Assembly: GCA_003279015.1 (NCBI GenBank)
Contig: QCBV01000003.1
Span: 62,001-126,000 of the forward strand
Direction of reading: 5' to 3'
Origin: Prochlorococcus sp. AG-347-J19
GTDB taxonomy: Bacteria > Cyanobacteriota > Cyanobacteriia > PCC-6307 > Cyanobiaceae
Length of the DNA stretch: 64,000 nt
Shown here in pieces: positions 19,986-30,826 of this stretch. The notes under the pieces were generated by a model that was not told the DNA's origin, did not search any database, and saw nothing but the letters and a program-made list of their open reading frames with translations. Position 1 is the first letter of the stretch. Each line of letters opens with the position of its first letter. Made by a program: the position numbers and the translations under genes.

Positions 19986-21511
19986 TTATTATCCAAACCT
20001 TTAAAAACATTTTGAACATTTTGATCAGGCATAACTCTATGGGGAGCACCACTGAAAATCTGCTCAAAGTTAGAAAAAGAATCTTTTATTTCTGGGCCAC
20101 TATTGGTAATTATAAATTCTCTTATACGTTTGTCATGCCATGATCCTCTCATTTTAAAAACATTTATAGCCCTAGCCATCTCTCCTTTTATTTCTACATA
20201 TTGAAGCAATAATATAGTATCTGTAATTGTTGAGATATGAGAATCAGTAATAGAATGGCTACCCATGAATTCTTCTGCTGTATTCGTAAAAAAGCCCGCT
20301 ATCTCTTCTTGTTTTGTATAACCAGTCACAGCAATTACAAATTGTCTAAATGCATTTAAACTCACACCTCTGGCTAAAGCTGATAGAGAATCTATTGCCA
20401 TTCTCTTTGGTTTAAATTGATTAATTTGAGTTTTTATAATTTGTAAGTGATCCTCCAAACCAGTAGATTCAGGATATGCGCAAATAATTTTTAATAACCC
20501 ATCACTTTCCATCTTTTCAAAGTCTATTCCCCAACTTGTAGCGTTCCTAAGTAATTGAGCTCTAGATTCTTCATATGCAAAAAGTATTGCTCTTTCACTA
20601 TTGTTATAAGCATCTTCCACAAATTTTGAAACAAGCATAGTTTTTCCTGTACCAGTAGCTCCAGTAGCAAGGATAATAGAATCTTGAAAATAACCTCCAC
20701 CACACATATCATCCAGATCTTTAACTCCTGAACTTATCCTAATATTTGAAGATCTTTGAGTAAGTCTCATTGCTCCTAAGGCAAACACACTTATACCATC
20801 TATTCCCATAGTGAATGGGTATTCCCCTTTCATATGTATAGTACCTCTTAACTTCAAAACTTCTAAAGTTCTTCTCCTCTTCTCTGACTCTAGAACATTT
20901 CTTAATAAGACAACATTATCAGAAACAAATTCTTCTACTCCATATCTTGCAATAGGCCCGTAATCATCAACCCTTTCTGTTGTCATAACTGTTGTTACTC
21001 CTATTTCTTTTAATCTTGCTATTAATCTAAATATTTCTCTTCTAACAACGTATATAGCATCATATTGTTGAAAAACCGCAGTTATTGAATCTATTGCCAC
21101 TCTTTTAGCTTTATATTTTCTAATTGCGTAACTAATTCTCTCAATAAGTCCAGACAAGTCAAAATTACCCGCAACATCCTGACCATCCGGATCAGGAGAA
21201 GCATCCAAAATAAAAAGTTTATTTTGATCAATTAATTCTTGTAAATCCCAACCAAAACTTGCAGCATTTCTAATTATATCTAATGGTGATTCTTCAAATG
21301 TGACAAAGATCCCAGGTTCATCAAAATTACAAATTCCATGGTGTAAATATTGGAGAGAAAACACAGTTTTACCAGTTCCTGAAGTACCACTTACGAGAGT
21401 ACTTCGTGCTACAGGCAACCCTCCCCTACAAACATCATCAAAGCCTTCTATACCCGTAGGTAATTTTTGTACTTGCATTTTATTTGATTTACCAAATTTC
21501 TTATCGTTCAT
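19982..21511 (-). CDS. kaiC: Circadian/timing ATPase KaiC
   Basis: 509 residues, two RecA-like domains with Walker A GTSGTGKT and GATGTGKT. The autophosphorylation pair is kept in DSHISTITDT (S427, T428, equal to S431/T432 of Synechococcus elongatus). The C-terminal tail after SGAPHRVMPD is shorter than in S. elongatus (519 residues), in the region that KaiA binds. kaiB lies 64 bp upstream and no kaiA is present. Confidence 0.97.
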   Translation of the reverse strand: MNDKKFGKSNKMQVQKLPTGIEGFDDVCRGGLPVARSTLVSGTSGTGKTVFSLQYLHHGICNFDEPGIFVTFEESPLDIIRNAASFGWDLQELIDQNKLFILDASPDPDGQDVAGNFDLSGLIERISYAIRKYKAKRVAIDSITAVFQQYDAIYVVRREIFRLIARLKEIGVTTVMTTERVDDYGPIARYGVEEFVSDNVVLLRNVLESEKRRRTLEVLKLRGTIHMKGEYPFTMGIDGISVFALGAMRLTQRSSNIRISSGVKDLDDMCGGGYFQDSIILATGATGTGKTMLVSKFVEDAYNNSERAILFAYEESRAQLLRNATSWGIDFEKMESDGLLKIICAYPESTGLEDHLQIIKTQINQFKPKRMAIDSLSALARGVSLNAFRQFVIAVTGYTKQEEIAGFFTNTAEEFMGSHSITDSHISTITDTILLLQYVEIKGEMARAINVFKMRGSWHDKRIREFIITNSGPEIKDSFSNFEQIFSGAPHRVMPDQNVQNVFKGLDNN

Positions 21512-21575
21512 AGTTTTGTACTAATTAAACAAAAATAAATTTTGAATTTTTTTTTAATTTTAAAAGTTTAATGTA

Positions 21576-21893
21576 TTATTTATCTCCACTATATTCAGTT
21601 TCAGTTAATTCATCAAAAAGTAGATCTAAACCTATTAAAACTTTTTCCCTATCAGATAGGTCACCAATTATTCTTCTCACGGGGGGAGGTAAAATTTTAG
21701 CTAATGTTGGTGTGGCTAAAATCTTATCTTCTTCTGCAAGTTGTGGTTGCTTGAGTACATCAATAACTTTCAAAGCATAAACTCCTTTGAATTCATTTTC
21801 TAAAATTTCTCTCAAAGTATTTAAAGCTCTCATTGAATTAGGAGTATTTCCTGCAACATATAGTTTTAAAATGTATGTTTTTCTTGCTGCCAT
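21576..21893 (-). CDS. kaiB: Clock protein KaiB
   Basis: 105 residues, thioredoxin-like fold-switching protein that binds KaiC. The core [20 protein letters not shown] is unmistakable. It is transcribed with kaiC. The 143-bp gap to divergent rplU holds no kaiA-like open frame. Confidence 0.97.
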   Translation of the reverse strand: MAARKTYILKLYVAGNTPNSMRALNTLREILENEFKGVYALKVIDVLKQPQLAEEDKILATPTLAKILPPPVRRIIGDLSDREKVLIGLDLLFDELTETEYSGDK

Positions 21894-22036
21894 TTTTATA
21901 GTTCCTCAATTGATATGAAAGATTTAAAACAACCCTTGACTTATTACACTATAAAATAAGAAGATAAACAATTATTATGATTGCTTATTTGGCTTAATCA
22001 AATTATCAATTTGAGCCTGATAGCGTCTTTAAAGAT

Positions 22037-22477
22037 ATGACAAACTCTAAAAACTCCTCAAACAATTCTTTAAAAAGTAGGGAATTGTACGCGATAGCAG
22101 AAACTTCAGGTCAACAATTTTGGTTCGAAGTTGACAGATACTATGATATAGACAGGTTAAATGCAAAAGAAAAAGACAAGATAACACTTGAAAAAGTTTT
22201 ACTTATAAAAGACAAAGACTCTATAACTCTTGGGAAACCTTACGTTAAGGATGCGAAAATAGAATTAGAAGTGGTCTCCCATAAAAGAGATAAGAAAATT
22301 CTTGTATACAAGATGCGTCCCAAAAAAAAGACAAGAAGAAAGATGGGACACAGACAGGAACTTACAAGAGTTATGGTAAAATCTATAACAATTGGTAAGA
22401 GCGCTCCCAAGTCTTCTGTAAAAAAGGAAACTGTTAAAAAAGAGACTAAACCAAAATCAGAAAAATCTACAAATTAA
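22037..22477 (+). CDS. rplU: 50S ribosomal protein L21
   Basis: 146 residues. The core YAIAETSGQQFWFEVDRYYD and KMRPKKKTRRKMGHRQELT is L21. The protein has a roughly 15-residue N-terminal and a 35-residue Lys/Ser-rich C-terminal extension relative to typical L21 of about 103 residues. It is followed 9 bp later by rpmA. Confidence 0.96.
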   Translation: MTNSKNSSNNSLKSRELYAIAETSGQQFWFEVDRYYDIDRLNAKEKDKITLEKVLLIKDKDSITLGKPYVKDAKIELEVVSHKRDKKILVYKMRPKKKTRRKMGHRQELTRVMVKSITIGKSAPKSSVKKETVKKETKPKSEKSTN

Positions 22478-22486
22478 ACACTTCTA

Positions 22487-22747
22487 ATGGCACATAAAAA
22501 AGGAACAGGTTCTACTAGAAACGGAAGAGATTCAAATTCCAAAAGATTAGGTGTTAAAGCTTATGGTGGAGAAAAAGTAACTGCTGGATCAATTTTAATT
22601 CGACAAAGAGGTACTTCTTTTCTTCCCGGAAATAATGTTGGGAAAGGTAAAGATGACACGCTTTTTGCGCTAAAAGAAGGAACTGTAAGTTTCGAAAGCA
22701 TTAAAAGAAATTTAAGAAATAGAAAAAGAGTTAATATAGTTATCTAA
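22487..22747 (+). CDS. rpmA: 50S ribosomal protein L27
   Basis: 86 residues. [20 protein letters not shown] is the standard L27 N-terminus, which reaches the peptidyl transferase centre. No cleavable N-terminal extension of the Firmicutes type is present. The end overlaps a convergent methyltransferase gene by 8 bp. Confidence 0.97.
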   Translation: MAHKKGTGSTRNGRDSNSKRLGVKAYGGEKVTAGSILIRQRGTSFLPGNNVGKGKDDTLFALKEGTVSFESIKRNLRNRKRVNIVI

Positions 22748-23480
22748 TTTTCTTATAAGCTCTCGTTGTTATAAGAATAGGATGAAATACTTCTAAGAAA
22801 TTTGATTGAAGAGTCTCAAAAAATTTTTCAACAATTTTGATGTCGTCGATATGAAACGGATATTCATTTTTTTCTCCTTTGAAAAAATACCAATTAAATA
22901 AAGCAATAGAATTAGGATCCATAAACTCATTGAAAATCTCAATTTGAGAAGCTGGATCAGCAAGATGTTCCAAAACATCAAGGCAAACTATCGTATCAAA
23001 TTTAGATATTTGTGTATCTTGAATTGTCTTGCAAAAAGTAAGTTTTTTTTCGAGGCCTAATTTCTTGGCCCTGTATTCAACAAAATTTCTATTTGTCTCA
23101 TTAATATCTACAAAAAAAACATGCTCAACTTTTGAAGACATAGCGTTAGCTAAGGCATGCGTTCCAATACCTCCTCCAAAATCTAAAACCAAATCTCTAG
23201 AAAATCTCTGCTGAAGTTTTAAAGTATCAGCTATGTAGTCCTTGCTTGTGATATGCCAAGCAGCTAAATCAGCTACATGCCGATCTCCAACTATTTCAGT
23301 ATAAAAATCCGAAACATCATTCAAAGAATCTCCAGGATGTGAATTTGCCAAATTCATCTTTGCATTTGCAAGGAATCCATCTAAATCACATTCTCTAATA
23401 GATAAGTATTCCATTAAATGTGATTTCAAATTAAAAGCATTATCTAAAAACTCTTTTACAATAATATTATTGTTCTTCAA
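22740..23480 (-). CDS. Class I SAM-dependent methyltransferase, substrate unknown
   Basis: 246 residues. SAM-binding motif I is [18 protein letters not shown], the acidic motif II is [10 protein letters not shown], and [15 protein letters not shown] is the post-motif typical of ubiquinone/Methyltransf_11 relatives. The N-terminal 75 residues are helical and lineage-specific. No neighbour points to a substrate. Confidence 0.8.
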   Translation of the reverse strand: MKNNNIIVKEFLDNAFNLKSHLMEYLSIRECDLDGFLANAKMNLANSHPGDSLNDVSDFYTEIVGDRHVADLAAWHITSKDYIADTLKLQQRFSRDLVLDFGGGIGTHALANAMSSKVEHVFFVDINETNRNFVEYRAKKLGLEKKLTFCKTIQDTQISKFDTIVCLDVLEHLADPASQIEIFNEFMDPNSIALFNWYFFKGEKNEYPFHIDDIKIVEKFFETLQSNFLEVFHPILITTRAYKKIR

Positions 23481-23556
23481 TTTCTTACTCTAAATTTCCG
23501 ATAATAAAATCATAGGATGGTTATAAATCTTTCTCAAAGTATTCTTAATATTAAAA

Positions 23557-24480
23557 ATGGAAACTAAAGATGGATTCTTAGTAATTAATAAAGATAAAGG
23601 GTGTACCTCACATGATTGTGTTAAACAAATAAGGAAGTTACTTAATACTAAAAAGGTTGGTCACACAGGAACTCTTGATCCAGAAGTTATAGGAATATTA
23701 CCAATCGCGATAGGCAGTGCAACAAGATTTATTCAATATCTCCCTCAGGGTAAAACTTACATAGGACAAATTAAATTAGGGATAAGAACTAACACTGATG
23801 ATATTCACGGAGAAATAATTAATCAAAAAAGTTGGCCTAAAATCAGTGATGAAAAATTAGATCAATACTTAAATAGATTTAGAGGAATTATTAAACAAAT
23901 TCCGCCGAAAGTATCTAGTGTGCACGTTAATGGTGAGAGAGCTTATAAGAAATCTTTCAGGAATGAAGTTTTTGAATTAGCACCAAGAGAAGTAAAAATA
24001 GACGAACTTACTTTAATGAAATGGGACCAAATAAACGGAATCATAGAAATAAAAATCAAATGTTCAGCTGGCACATACATAAGAGCAATTGCAAGAGATT
24101 TAGGAGAAATTCTTCATTCCGAGGGTTGCCTTCTACAACTAAAAAGAATTTCAGCTTGTGGCTTTGATGAACAAAACTCGATAAAAATATCTGAGATGGA
24201 AAAAGAAAAGGTAGGGGAAAGCTCGAAAAATTTTATTATTCCAATAATCTCTGCTCTTAACCACATTTCAACATTTGTCTTAAATAATGAAGAAGAAATC
24301 AATTTTTGGCAAACGGGAAGAGCAATTAAAGTTGATAGTAATTGCTTCCAAAAAAGCAAATCTTTTGACTACAAAAAACCCATAAAAGTAATAGATAAAA
24401 AAGAAACACTTCTTGGGATAGGCTTCTTAAATAAAGATCAAACTTTTATAAATCCAAAATTAGTCCTGAATGCCAAATAA
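23557..24480 (+). CDS. truB: tRNA pseudouridine-55 synthase
   Basis: 307 residues. The catalytic Asp lies in [19 protein letters not shown] (D41), and the second motif [17 protein letters not shown] is present. It makes pseudouridine 55 in the T-loop of tRNAs. It is convergent with the next gene, 3 bp between stops. Confidence 0.96.
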   Translation: METKDGFLVINKDKGCTSHDCVKQIRKLLNTKKVGHTGTLDPEVIGILPIAIGSATRFIQYLPQGKTYIGQIKLGIRTNTDDIHGEIINQKSWPKISDEKLDQYLNRFRGIIKQIPPKVSSVHVNGERAYKKSFRNEVFELAPREVKIDELTLMKWDQINGIIEIKIKCSAGTYIRAIARDLGEILHSEGCLLQLKRISACGFDEQNSIKISEMEKEKVGESSKNFIIPIISALNHISTFVLNNEEEINFWQTGRAIKVDSNCFQKSKSFDYKKPIKVIDKKETLLGIGFLNKDQTFINPKLVLNAK

Positions 24481-24483
24481 TTT

Positions 24484-25659
24484 CTATAGGTAATCTTTTC
24501 TAAATGGTTTAATCTGCACACCCCTATAAAAATGCTTTAATATTCTCTCAGCTTTTTGACCTCTAGACGCCAGATATTTAGCGCCCCATTGACTCATTCC
24601 CACTCCATGACCTGATCCCTGACCAAAAACTATCAAACCTTTTTTTATGGGAAATTTATTGTTTAATTCTTCCTCAAAAAATTTAAATCTCACAAAATTA
24701 CTTTTGAGGCCTAATCTTTTTCTTAAAGCTACACCAGATATTTGATCAGAACCATAAGCCCCAATAAGTTTTACATTTTTCACCCTCCCTGTACTAGTAA
24801 TATCCAGAATCTCTATTTTTTTTAAACCTCCAATCTTGGGAAACAAATCTATTAATTCATTACTTGAAATTTTTTTTTGCCATCTAAATTTTGGATTATT
24901 CTTATCAAAATCTTTCACACTTGATAAATATGGATATTTATTCTTCCAAACATCTTGACTATTTTCAGTCATTCCACCTGAGCTACTATGGAACAATGCA
25001 TTAATCAATTTGCCTTTATACGTCAAAACCAAAGATCTGGTACTTTTAACAGCTCTTATAGTTTTATAAGTTCTTGACTCCAACCCATTATAGACTTGAT
25101 TTTTCTGGGTTGAATCTATATCAAATAAATTATTTCCCTTTTGCTTTAAAGCATAAGTTCTTGAGGCAATTGCTTGTGCTTTTAATGCTTCAATAGGCCA
25201 TTTTGTTGGCATCTCAGAGCCCACTACACTACTTAGGTATTTCTCTATTCCTAAAACATTAACTACCAATATTTCAGAATCAAGTACGAAGAGATTAAGC
25301 TTACCAGAAAATCTTTTCTGACCTACCCATATACCTCTTCCATCAAAGGATCTAATTTGTAATTGTTGATTACTTTTTAAGTCATATTTCTTTTGTTTAT
25401 TTTTATCAAAATATAAAATTTTTCTATTTTTCTCATTTTTCACAGTTAAGCCTTTTATTTTTTTACTTGAAAAAAATTCCCCCTCTATTATTAAAGGAAT
25501 TGATCTATCTGATCTAATCCTTAAATTGTTATTTTTTGATATCAAAACTCTAATTCTTGGCTCTCTAGATGCAAAAACACTTTGACTATGAAAAACACAA
25601 ATAAATACAATAGTAATCAAGCAAAATTTACTATAATTATTTTTAAATTTAAGTATCAC
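24484..25659 (-). CDS. SpoIID/LytB-domain protein, exported
   Basis: 391 residues with a signal peptide (hydrophobic stretch about 12-30, ending FASREP). The SpoIID domain is shown by VVGSEMPTKWPIEALKAQAI, ASRTYAL, and GHGVGMSQWGAKYLASRGQ. Family members are peptidoglycan lytic transglycosylases or amidase enhancers; here a cell-wall role outside sporulation is likely. Confidence 0.88.
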   Translation of the reverse strand: MILKFKNNYSKFCLITIVFICVFHSQSVFASREPRIRVLISKNNNLRIRSDRSIPLIIEGEFFSSKKIKGLTVKNEKNRKILYFDKNKQKKYDLKSNQQLQIRSFDGRGIWVGQKRFSGKLNLFVLDSEILVVNVLGIEKYLSSVVGSEMPTKWPIEALKAQAIASRTYALKQKGNNLFDIDSTQKNQVYNGLESRTYKTIRAVKSTRSLVLTYKGKLINALFHSSSGGMTENSQDVWKNKYPYLSSVKDFDKNNPKFRWQKKISSNELIDLFPKIGGLKKIEILDITSTGRVKNVKLIGAYGSDQISGVALRKRLGLKSNFVRFKFFEEELNNKFPIKKGLIVFGQGSGHGVGMSQWGAKYLASRGQKAERILKHFYRGVQIKPFRKDYL

Positions 25660-25748
25660 TTTGTTTAAAAAACAAATGCTTAATTTGCCTAAGTTTGACT
25701 AAAAGTCTAGATTTAATCCAGATATAAAAATAAAAATATCATAAATAA

Positions 25749-26687
25749 GTGAATATCACCTTCTTAGGAACAAGCTCAGGAGTCCCATCCTTAACGAGAA
25801 ATGTTTCTTCCCTAGCACTTAAATTATCACAATCATCAGAAGTTTGGCTTTTTGATTGTGGAGAGGGAACGCAACATCAAATAATGAAAAGCAATATTAA
25901 ATCTTCACAAATCAAGAAAATATTTATTACACATATGCATGGAGATCATATTTATGGTTTACCTGGACTTTTGGCTACCTTAGGTTTATCAGGAAATAGT
26001 AAGGGTATTGAAATTTACGGTCCTTCAGAGTTGAGAAGTTATATAAATTCTGCACTTAAAAGTAGTTTTTGCAAATTATCATTCCCATTACATTTTGTGG
26101 AAGTTGAAAATTTTGCATCAGAAAATAAAATCCTATTTGAAAACAGCAAAATAAAAGTAAACTGCGCTTGTCTTAAACACAAAATACCTGCTTATGGTTA
26201 TCGAGTGAGTGAAAAAGATAAACCAGGAATTTTTGATATCAAAAAAGCAGAGTCTCTAAAAATAGCACCTGGACCAATTTATTCAGAACTCCAACAAGGT
26301 AAAAAAGTAGTATTAGAAGATGGCAGGAAATTTGATGGGAAAGAATTCTGTGGACCCCCTAGAGAGGGTGAAAGTTTTGTTTATTGTACAGATACAGTCT
26401 TTAGTGAATCAGCTGTTTCACTATCAAAAAATGCCGATTTACTCGTACATGAATCGACTTTTTCAGAGGAGGATGAAAGCATGGCATACGAAAAATTACA
26501 TTCCACAACAATCATGGCTGCCAAAACAGCATTATTATCTAACACAAAAAAATTAATTATTACTCATTTAAGTCCAAGATATACCAATAAAAACGCAATT
26601 ACTCCAAGCGATTTGCTTAAAGAGGCTCAAAAAGTTTTTCCAAATACTCAGCTTGCAAAAGATTTTTTAACGGCAGAAATAAAATAA
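25749..26687 (+). CDS. rnz: Ribonuclease Z
   Basis: 312 residues, GTG start. It begins at once with ITFLGTSSGVPSLTRNVSS and has the zinc motif THMHGDHIYGLPGLL of the beta-lactamase-fold tRNase Z. The later metal ligands are in VHESTFSEED and THLSPRY. It processes tRNA 3' ends; the two tRNAs in this window do not encode CCA, which fits a tRNase Z pathway. Confidence 0.96.
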   Translation: MNITFLGTSSGVPSLTRNVSSLALKLSQSSEVWLFDCGEGTQHQIMKSNIKSSQIKKIFITHMHGDHIYGLPGLLATLGLSGNSKGIEIYGPSELRSYINSALKSSFCKLSFPLHFVEVENFASENKILFENSKIKVNCACLKHKIPAYGYRVSEKDKPGIFDIKKAESLKIAPGPIYSELQQGKKVVLEDGRKFDGKEFCGPPREGESFVYCTDTVFSESAVSLSKNADLLVHESTFSEEDESMAYEKLHSTTIMAAKTALLSNTKKLIITHLSPRYTNKNAITPSDLLKEAQKVFPNTQLAKDFLTAEIK

Positions 26688-26761
26688 ACTGCAACAGTTC
26701 GTTAGCAGGAGCGTTGTAAATGACCAACCCATGAAATAATAGTCTTAGGTTTTTCTATTTG

Positions 26762-27322
26762 ATGTCGATCGAAATGGTCTCTATTTTTTCATCACTACAT
26801 AAGTCTTGTAAAAGACTATTTATTTTTCTTCCATTAATTATTGGGTTACTTATTAATCCAATATCTGCAAATGCACTTTATCCTAGTGATCCTTCATCAG
26901 TTGACGTTTTAAAAGATGATCTTCACGGTGCTGACCTTCATAATACTGAATATGTTAAATATGATTTATCTAATCAAGATTTAGGAGAAGCTAATCTTCA
27001 AGGCGCATATATGAGTGTAACTACAGCAAAAAACTCTAGTTTTAAAGGAGCCAATATGACAGACCTCATTGCATATGCAACACGCTTCGATAATGCTGAC
27101 TTTACTGACGCAAATCTTACTAATGGTGAGCTAATGAAAAGTGTTTTTGATGGAGCAATTATTGATGGGGCAGACTTTACTGATGCAAATCTTGATCTTT
27201 CTCAGAGAAAATCATTATGTGAAAGAGCTAGTGGAACTAACTCACAAACTGGAGTTAATACAATTGATAGTCTTGAATGCACTGGCTTAAAAGGTTACAT
27301 GCCTCCAAAGCCAAAAGCATAA
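26762..27322 (+). CDS. Pentapeptide-repeat protein, exported
   Basis: 186 residues from ATG 26762; a TTG just before it is an alternative. A signal peptide (about 14-40, ending SANALYP) precedes A(D/N)LXX-type repeats between residues 55 and 145 (LHGADLHNTEYV, LGEANLQGAYM, FTDANLTNGEL), forming a right-handed beta helix. A Cys pair near the end may form a disulfide. Thylakoid-lumen location is likely but inferred. A strong terminator lies 38 bp downstream. Confidence 0.85.
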   Translation: MSIEMVSIFSSLHKSCKRLFIFLPLIIGLLINPISANALYPSDPSSVDVLKDDLHGADLHNTEYVKYDLSNQDLGEANLQGAYMSVTTAKNSSFKGANMTDLIAYATRFDNADFTDANLTNGELMKSVFDGAIIDGADFTDANLDLSQRKSLCERASGTNSQTGVNTIDSLECTGLKGYMPPKPKA

Positions 27323-27331
27323 TATTTAAAG

Positions 27332-27700
27332 CTAGCCAATTTCAGAAGGGAAGATATTACCAGGCTCTTTTGAGCCTGGTTTTTTGCTATACCACCATTC
27401 TTGTATATCAGAAGAAAATTTCTTTGAAAAAAGAGTTATAACAGTCTCAACAGGTTTTGATCCAGGCTCCAAAATCTGAACTGAGTAAGATGGGCATTTT
27501 CTTGTGGCCATATCAGCAACGAACCTAGACCCTATTCTTCTCCAACTAGGCTCCTTACTTCTCCAAGCAAGCCTTGAACAGGGCCAAGGTAACTCTTCCC
27601 TATCATAAAGTCTGCAACATGGGCCAATTACCTTATAACTGTACTGACCTCCATAACTTGATTGAACACTGCCAGTCTTGAAAAATTCAAATTTATCCAT
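27332..27700 (-). CDS. Conserved-looking hypothetical protein
   Basis: 122 residues, not recognised. Rich in Arg, Trp, Ser and Pro, with four Cys (CCRLYDREELPWPC, and a later KCPSY), no membrane segment. The Cys spacing hints at a metal site or disulfides, but I cannot match a family. It follows ferredoxin on the minus strand after a terminator, so transcription by read-through or its own promoter is unclear. Its final 20 codons overlap a convergent terminator. Confidence 0.7.
   Translation of the reverse strand: MDKFEFFKTGSVQSSYGGQYSYKVIGPCCRLYDREELPWPCSRLAWRSKEPSWRRIGSRFVADMATRKCPSYSVQILEPGSKPVETVITLFSKKFSSDIQEWWYSKKPGSKEPGNIFPSEIG
27360..27385 (+). terminator. Rho-independent terminator of the pentapeptide gene
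   Basis: CCAGGCTC (27360-27367) pairs perfectly with GAGCCTGG (27372-27379) around a TTTT loop, followed by six T. It lies inside the 3' coding end of the opposite-strand gene at 27332-27700. Confidence 0.88.
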
Positions 27701-27704
27701 TTAC

Positions 27705-27732
27705 AAAAAAAGCCACCTTCATAGAGGGTGGC
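27705..27732 (-). terminator. Rho-independent terminator after ferredoxin
   Basis: On the minus strand a 9-bp stem (27724-27732 with 27712-27720, one G-U) around a 3-nt loop is followed by seven T. It lies 46 bp after the ferredoxin stop and ends 4 bp before the start of the next minus-strand gene. Confidence 0.85.
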
Positions 27733-27777
27733 AGATAAATAATCAATAATCAACTTAGAAAAGTTAAATTTTTATAA

Positions 27778-28077
27778 TTAGTACAATTCTTCCTCAGCAT
27801 GAGTTGTAATTGTTACGTCAGATGTTGGATAAGCAACACAAGTAAGAACAAAACCAGCTTCTAGTTGGTCGTCATCCAAGAAACTTTGATCAGACTGATC
27901 AACACTACCTGAAGTAACTTTTCCAGCACATGTTGAACATGCTCCAGCTCTGCAGGAATAAGGAAGGTCGATACCTTGTTCTTCAGCTGCATCGAGGATG
28001 TATTGGTCATCAGGTACTTCAATAGTTGAATTGAGACCTTCACCTTCGCTGATGAGAGTAACTTTGTAAGAAGCCAT
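27778..28077 (-). CDS. petF: Plant-type [2Fe-2S] ferredoxin
   Basis: 99 residues. Cluster ligands C42, C47, C50 and C80 in [14 protein letters not shown] and LTCVAYP match photosynthetic ferredoxin I, which carries electrons from photosystem I to FNR and other reductases. Acidic surface residues and C-terminal HAEEELY are typical. A terminator follows. Confidence 0.97.
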   Translation of the reverse strand: MASYKVTLISEGEGLNSTIEVPDDQYILDAAEEQGIDLPYSCRAGACSTCAGKVTSGSVDQSDQSFLDDDQLEAGFVLTCVAYPTSDVTITTHAEEELY

Positions 28078-28211
28078 TTAAAAAAAAAATTGTTGGTAAT
28101 TAATACCTATCAAATACATTTTTAACATCGATTAGGTCGATATGTGAGATTTTGAAGTAAAAAATGACACAATAAAATGTATTAAAGAGTATCGATAAGA
28201 AAAACTTATAT

Positions 28212-29123
28212 TTAGGTTGGATTGCTGGCTTTTTGCGCAGAAATGCATGCCCAATCTTTTCTAGTTGTTACATCCAATAATTTCAAGTTATTCTTAATTA
28301 ATATTTTTATAATTTCATCCTTTTGAGAATTCAGAATCCCACTGAAAATGACTTCCCCATTGTTTCTCAAGCACTTATAAATATTTGGAATCATTCCTTT
28401 TATTACTTCGGCAAGAATATTGCATAAAACAAAATCAAATTGTGTGAGTTGATTTTTTAAAATTACCTCATTAAAAGATCCCAAATATGTATTTAAATTG
28501 TTTAAATCACCGAAATTTAGTCGGAAATTAGATTTTGTTGAATTTATAGCTAAATAATCATTATCCACTGCATAAACCTCTCTAGCACCAAGCAATCTTG
28601 CGGCGACACTCAAAATCCCGCTACCACTCCCAATATCTAAAATCTTTTTATCAGAAAAGAAAATATTCTCCATTTTTTCCAAGCAAAGATAAGTCGAAGG
28701 GTGACTTCCTGTACCAAAGGCTGCTCCAGGATCAATTTTTATGATTTTTTTATCTTTAAATTTTTCATTTAGATTCATCCAACAAGGCAATATTAAAAGA
28801 TGATTTCCTACTAATTCAGGTGCCCAATATTTCTTCCAGCTTGTCAACCAATCCTCCTCTTTAATAATACTCCAATCAAAAAATTGATTCTTAGGGGCAT
28901 TCATATTTAGAAGTTTGCTAATTATTTTTTCAAAATCACACCTAGAACTCTCCCCCCAATCATCGACTGGAAGCCATATATTCACCACTTTTTTATTTTC
29001 ATTTTTAATTAAATATTCAAATGAAAAACTAAATATTCCCAGCTCATTTAATTTCCAAATAATAATTTCTTCTGTATCACTTTCTATCAGAAAAGTTAGT
29101 TTATACCAATCTTTAATTGCCAT
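28212..29123 (-). CDS. prmA: Ribosomal protein L11 methyltransferase
   Basis: 303 residues. The SAM site is [20 protein letters not shown], preceded by [20 protein letters not shown], diagnostic of PrmA. It trimethylates L11. It lies 17 bp downstream of serA on the same strand. Confidence 0.94.
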   Translation of the reverse strand: MAIKDWYKLTFLIESDTEEIIIWKLNELGIFSFSFEYLIKNENKKVVNIWLPVDDWGESSRCDFEKIISKLLNMNAPKNQFFDWSIIKEEDWLTSWKKYWAPELVGNHLLILPCWMNLNEKFKDKKIIKIDPGAAFGTGSHPSTYLCLEKMENIFFSDKKILDIGSGSGILSVAARLLGAREVYAVDNDYLAINSTKSNFRLNFGDLNNLNTYLGSFNEVILKNQLTQFDFVLCNILAEVIKGMIPNIYKCLRNNGEVIFSGILNSQKDEIIKILIKNNLKLLDVTTRKDWACISAQKASNPT

Positions 29124-29140
29124 AAATAGAGCTGGCCTTT

Positions 29141-30727
29141 TTATAGAGTAACTGGATTAGCGTTGGTAATTCCCTCTACTTCAATAATGGTGTCAAGCAA
29201 CTTATTAGGAATTGGATCATCAATACTTAGAACCATAACAGCCTCCCCTCTAACAATTTTGCGCCCAACTTGCATCGAGGCAATATTTACATTGTTACTA
29301 CCTAATAAAGAACCAAGTTTACCAATAATACCAGGCATATCCCTGTGCCTAGTAACCAGCATGTATCTACTTGGCGATACATTAACAGGATATTGATCAA
29401 TACTAATAATTCTTAATTCCCCATCAGCAAAAATGCTTCCTGCTACACTATGATCTCCATTATCTCCATAAGTGGTTAACTGAAGCGAACCACTTGCAAA
29501 TTCAGGCCTCGCCTCATCTTTATTCTCGACTACTGAAATACCTCTTGAATCTGCTTCTAGAGAAGCATTCACATAATTAATCCTATCTCCCAAAGCTTTA
29601 CTTAGAAGGCCTTTTAGACTAGCTATTATTAATGGCTGAGAAGGATGTTGAACAAATTCACCTTGAAGCTTTACTTCTAGTTTTTGAATCTGCCCACCTG
29701 AAAGCTGGCTTATAAGCAGACCCATTGTTTCTGCCAACTGCAAATGAGGTTTTAGACTATCCATAATATCAGGGCTCAAACCTGGAATATTTACTGCAGT
29801 TCTAGCAGATAAACCAAGCAAGACATCTCTTATTTGTTCTGCAACATCAACAGCTACATTTTCTTGTGCTTCCCGTGTAGATGCACCTAAATGTGGGGTA
29901 AGTATAAGATTCTTTTCAACCTTCAAAAGTGGTGAATTAGATTCCAAGGGTTCTTTAGAAAAGACATCTATTGCAGCACCTGCAATCAATGATTGATTTA
30001 AAGCTTGTGCTAATGCCTCTTCATCAATTAAGCCTCCTCGAGCACAATTAATCAATTTTGCGCTACTTTTCATATTTTTAAGTACGTCTATATTTACTAA
30101 ATTCTCTGTCTCTGGTGTTCGAGGCAAATGCAAAGTTACATAATCAGATTGTTTGAATAAATCCTCTAGTTCAGATAATTTAACTTGTATTTGTTGAGCC
30201 CTTTCAGTTGATACAAAGGGATCATATCCGTAAACTTCCATTCCTAATGCATTAGCAACTTTCGCTACATGTGCACCAATTTTCCCTAAACCTACTACAC
30301 CTAATTTTTTCTTATAAAGCTCATTACCAACAAATTTCTTTCTTTCCCATTTACCTGACAAAGTACTACTATTAGCAATTGGAATATGTCTAGATAAAGC
30401 CAACATCATAGCTATAGTATGTTCAGCAGCAGCTATTGTGTTGCCCCCTGGAGAGTTAACAACAAGAACTCCTTTTTGCGTAGCAGCCTTTACATCTACA
30501 TTATCAACTCCAACTCCTGCTCTTCCAATAATTCTAAGTTTACTTGAAGAGTTAATAATTTTTTCGGTCACTTGAGTGCCAGATCGAATCATTAAAGCAT
30601 CATAATCTTTAATAATGGAAACTAGCTCAGAGTCTGAGATTCCTATCTTCTGATCAACCTGAGCAACTTGTGAAAGAATATCGATTCCTGTTTGATCAAT
30701 TGGATCTGTAATGAGAACTTTTGTCAT
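29141..30727 (-). CDS. serA: D-3-phosphoglycerate dehydrogenase
   Basis: 528 residues, the long type: catalytic and NAD domains ([20 protein letters not shown]), an intervening domain, and a C-terminal ACT domain ([20 protein letters not shown]) that senses serine. It starts the phosphorylated serine pathway. Catalytic His/Glu region: [13 protein letters not shown]. Confidence 0.97.
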   Translation of the reverse strand: MTKVLITDPIDQTGIDILSQVAQVDQKIGISDSELVSIIKDYDALMIRSGTQVTEKIINSSSKLRIIGRAGVGVDNVDVKAATQKGVLVVNSPGGNTIAAAEHTIAMMLALSRHIPIANSSTLSGKWERKKFVGNELYKKKLGVVGLGKIGAHVAKVANALGMEVYGYDPFVSTERAQQIQVKLSELEDLFKQSDYVTLHLPRTPETENLVNIDVLKNMKSSAKLINCARGGLIDEEALAQALNQSLIAGAAIDVFSKEPLESNSPLLKVEKNLILTPHLGASTREAQENVAVDVAEQIRDVLLGLSARTAVNIPGLSPDIMDSLKPHLQLAETMGLLISQLSGGQIQKLEVKLQGEFVQHPSQPLIIASLKGLLSKALGDRINYVNASLEADSRGISVVENKDEARPEFASGSLQLTTYGDNGDHSVAGSIFADGELRIISIDQYPVNVSPSRYMLVTRHRDMPGIIGKLGSLLGSNNVNIASMQVGRKIVRGEAVMVLSIDDPIPNKLLDTIIEVEGITNANPVTL

Positions 30728-30826
30728 TTAAGATTGGTTCTTTAATCTTTTACTTTAACTTAATCTATAGTGTATGTATCTTATTTTATTAATTTGAATA
30801 ACACACAAACATTTGAGGATTGAAAT

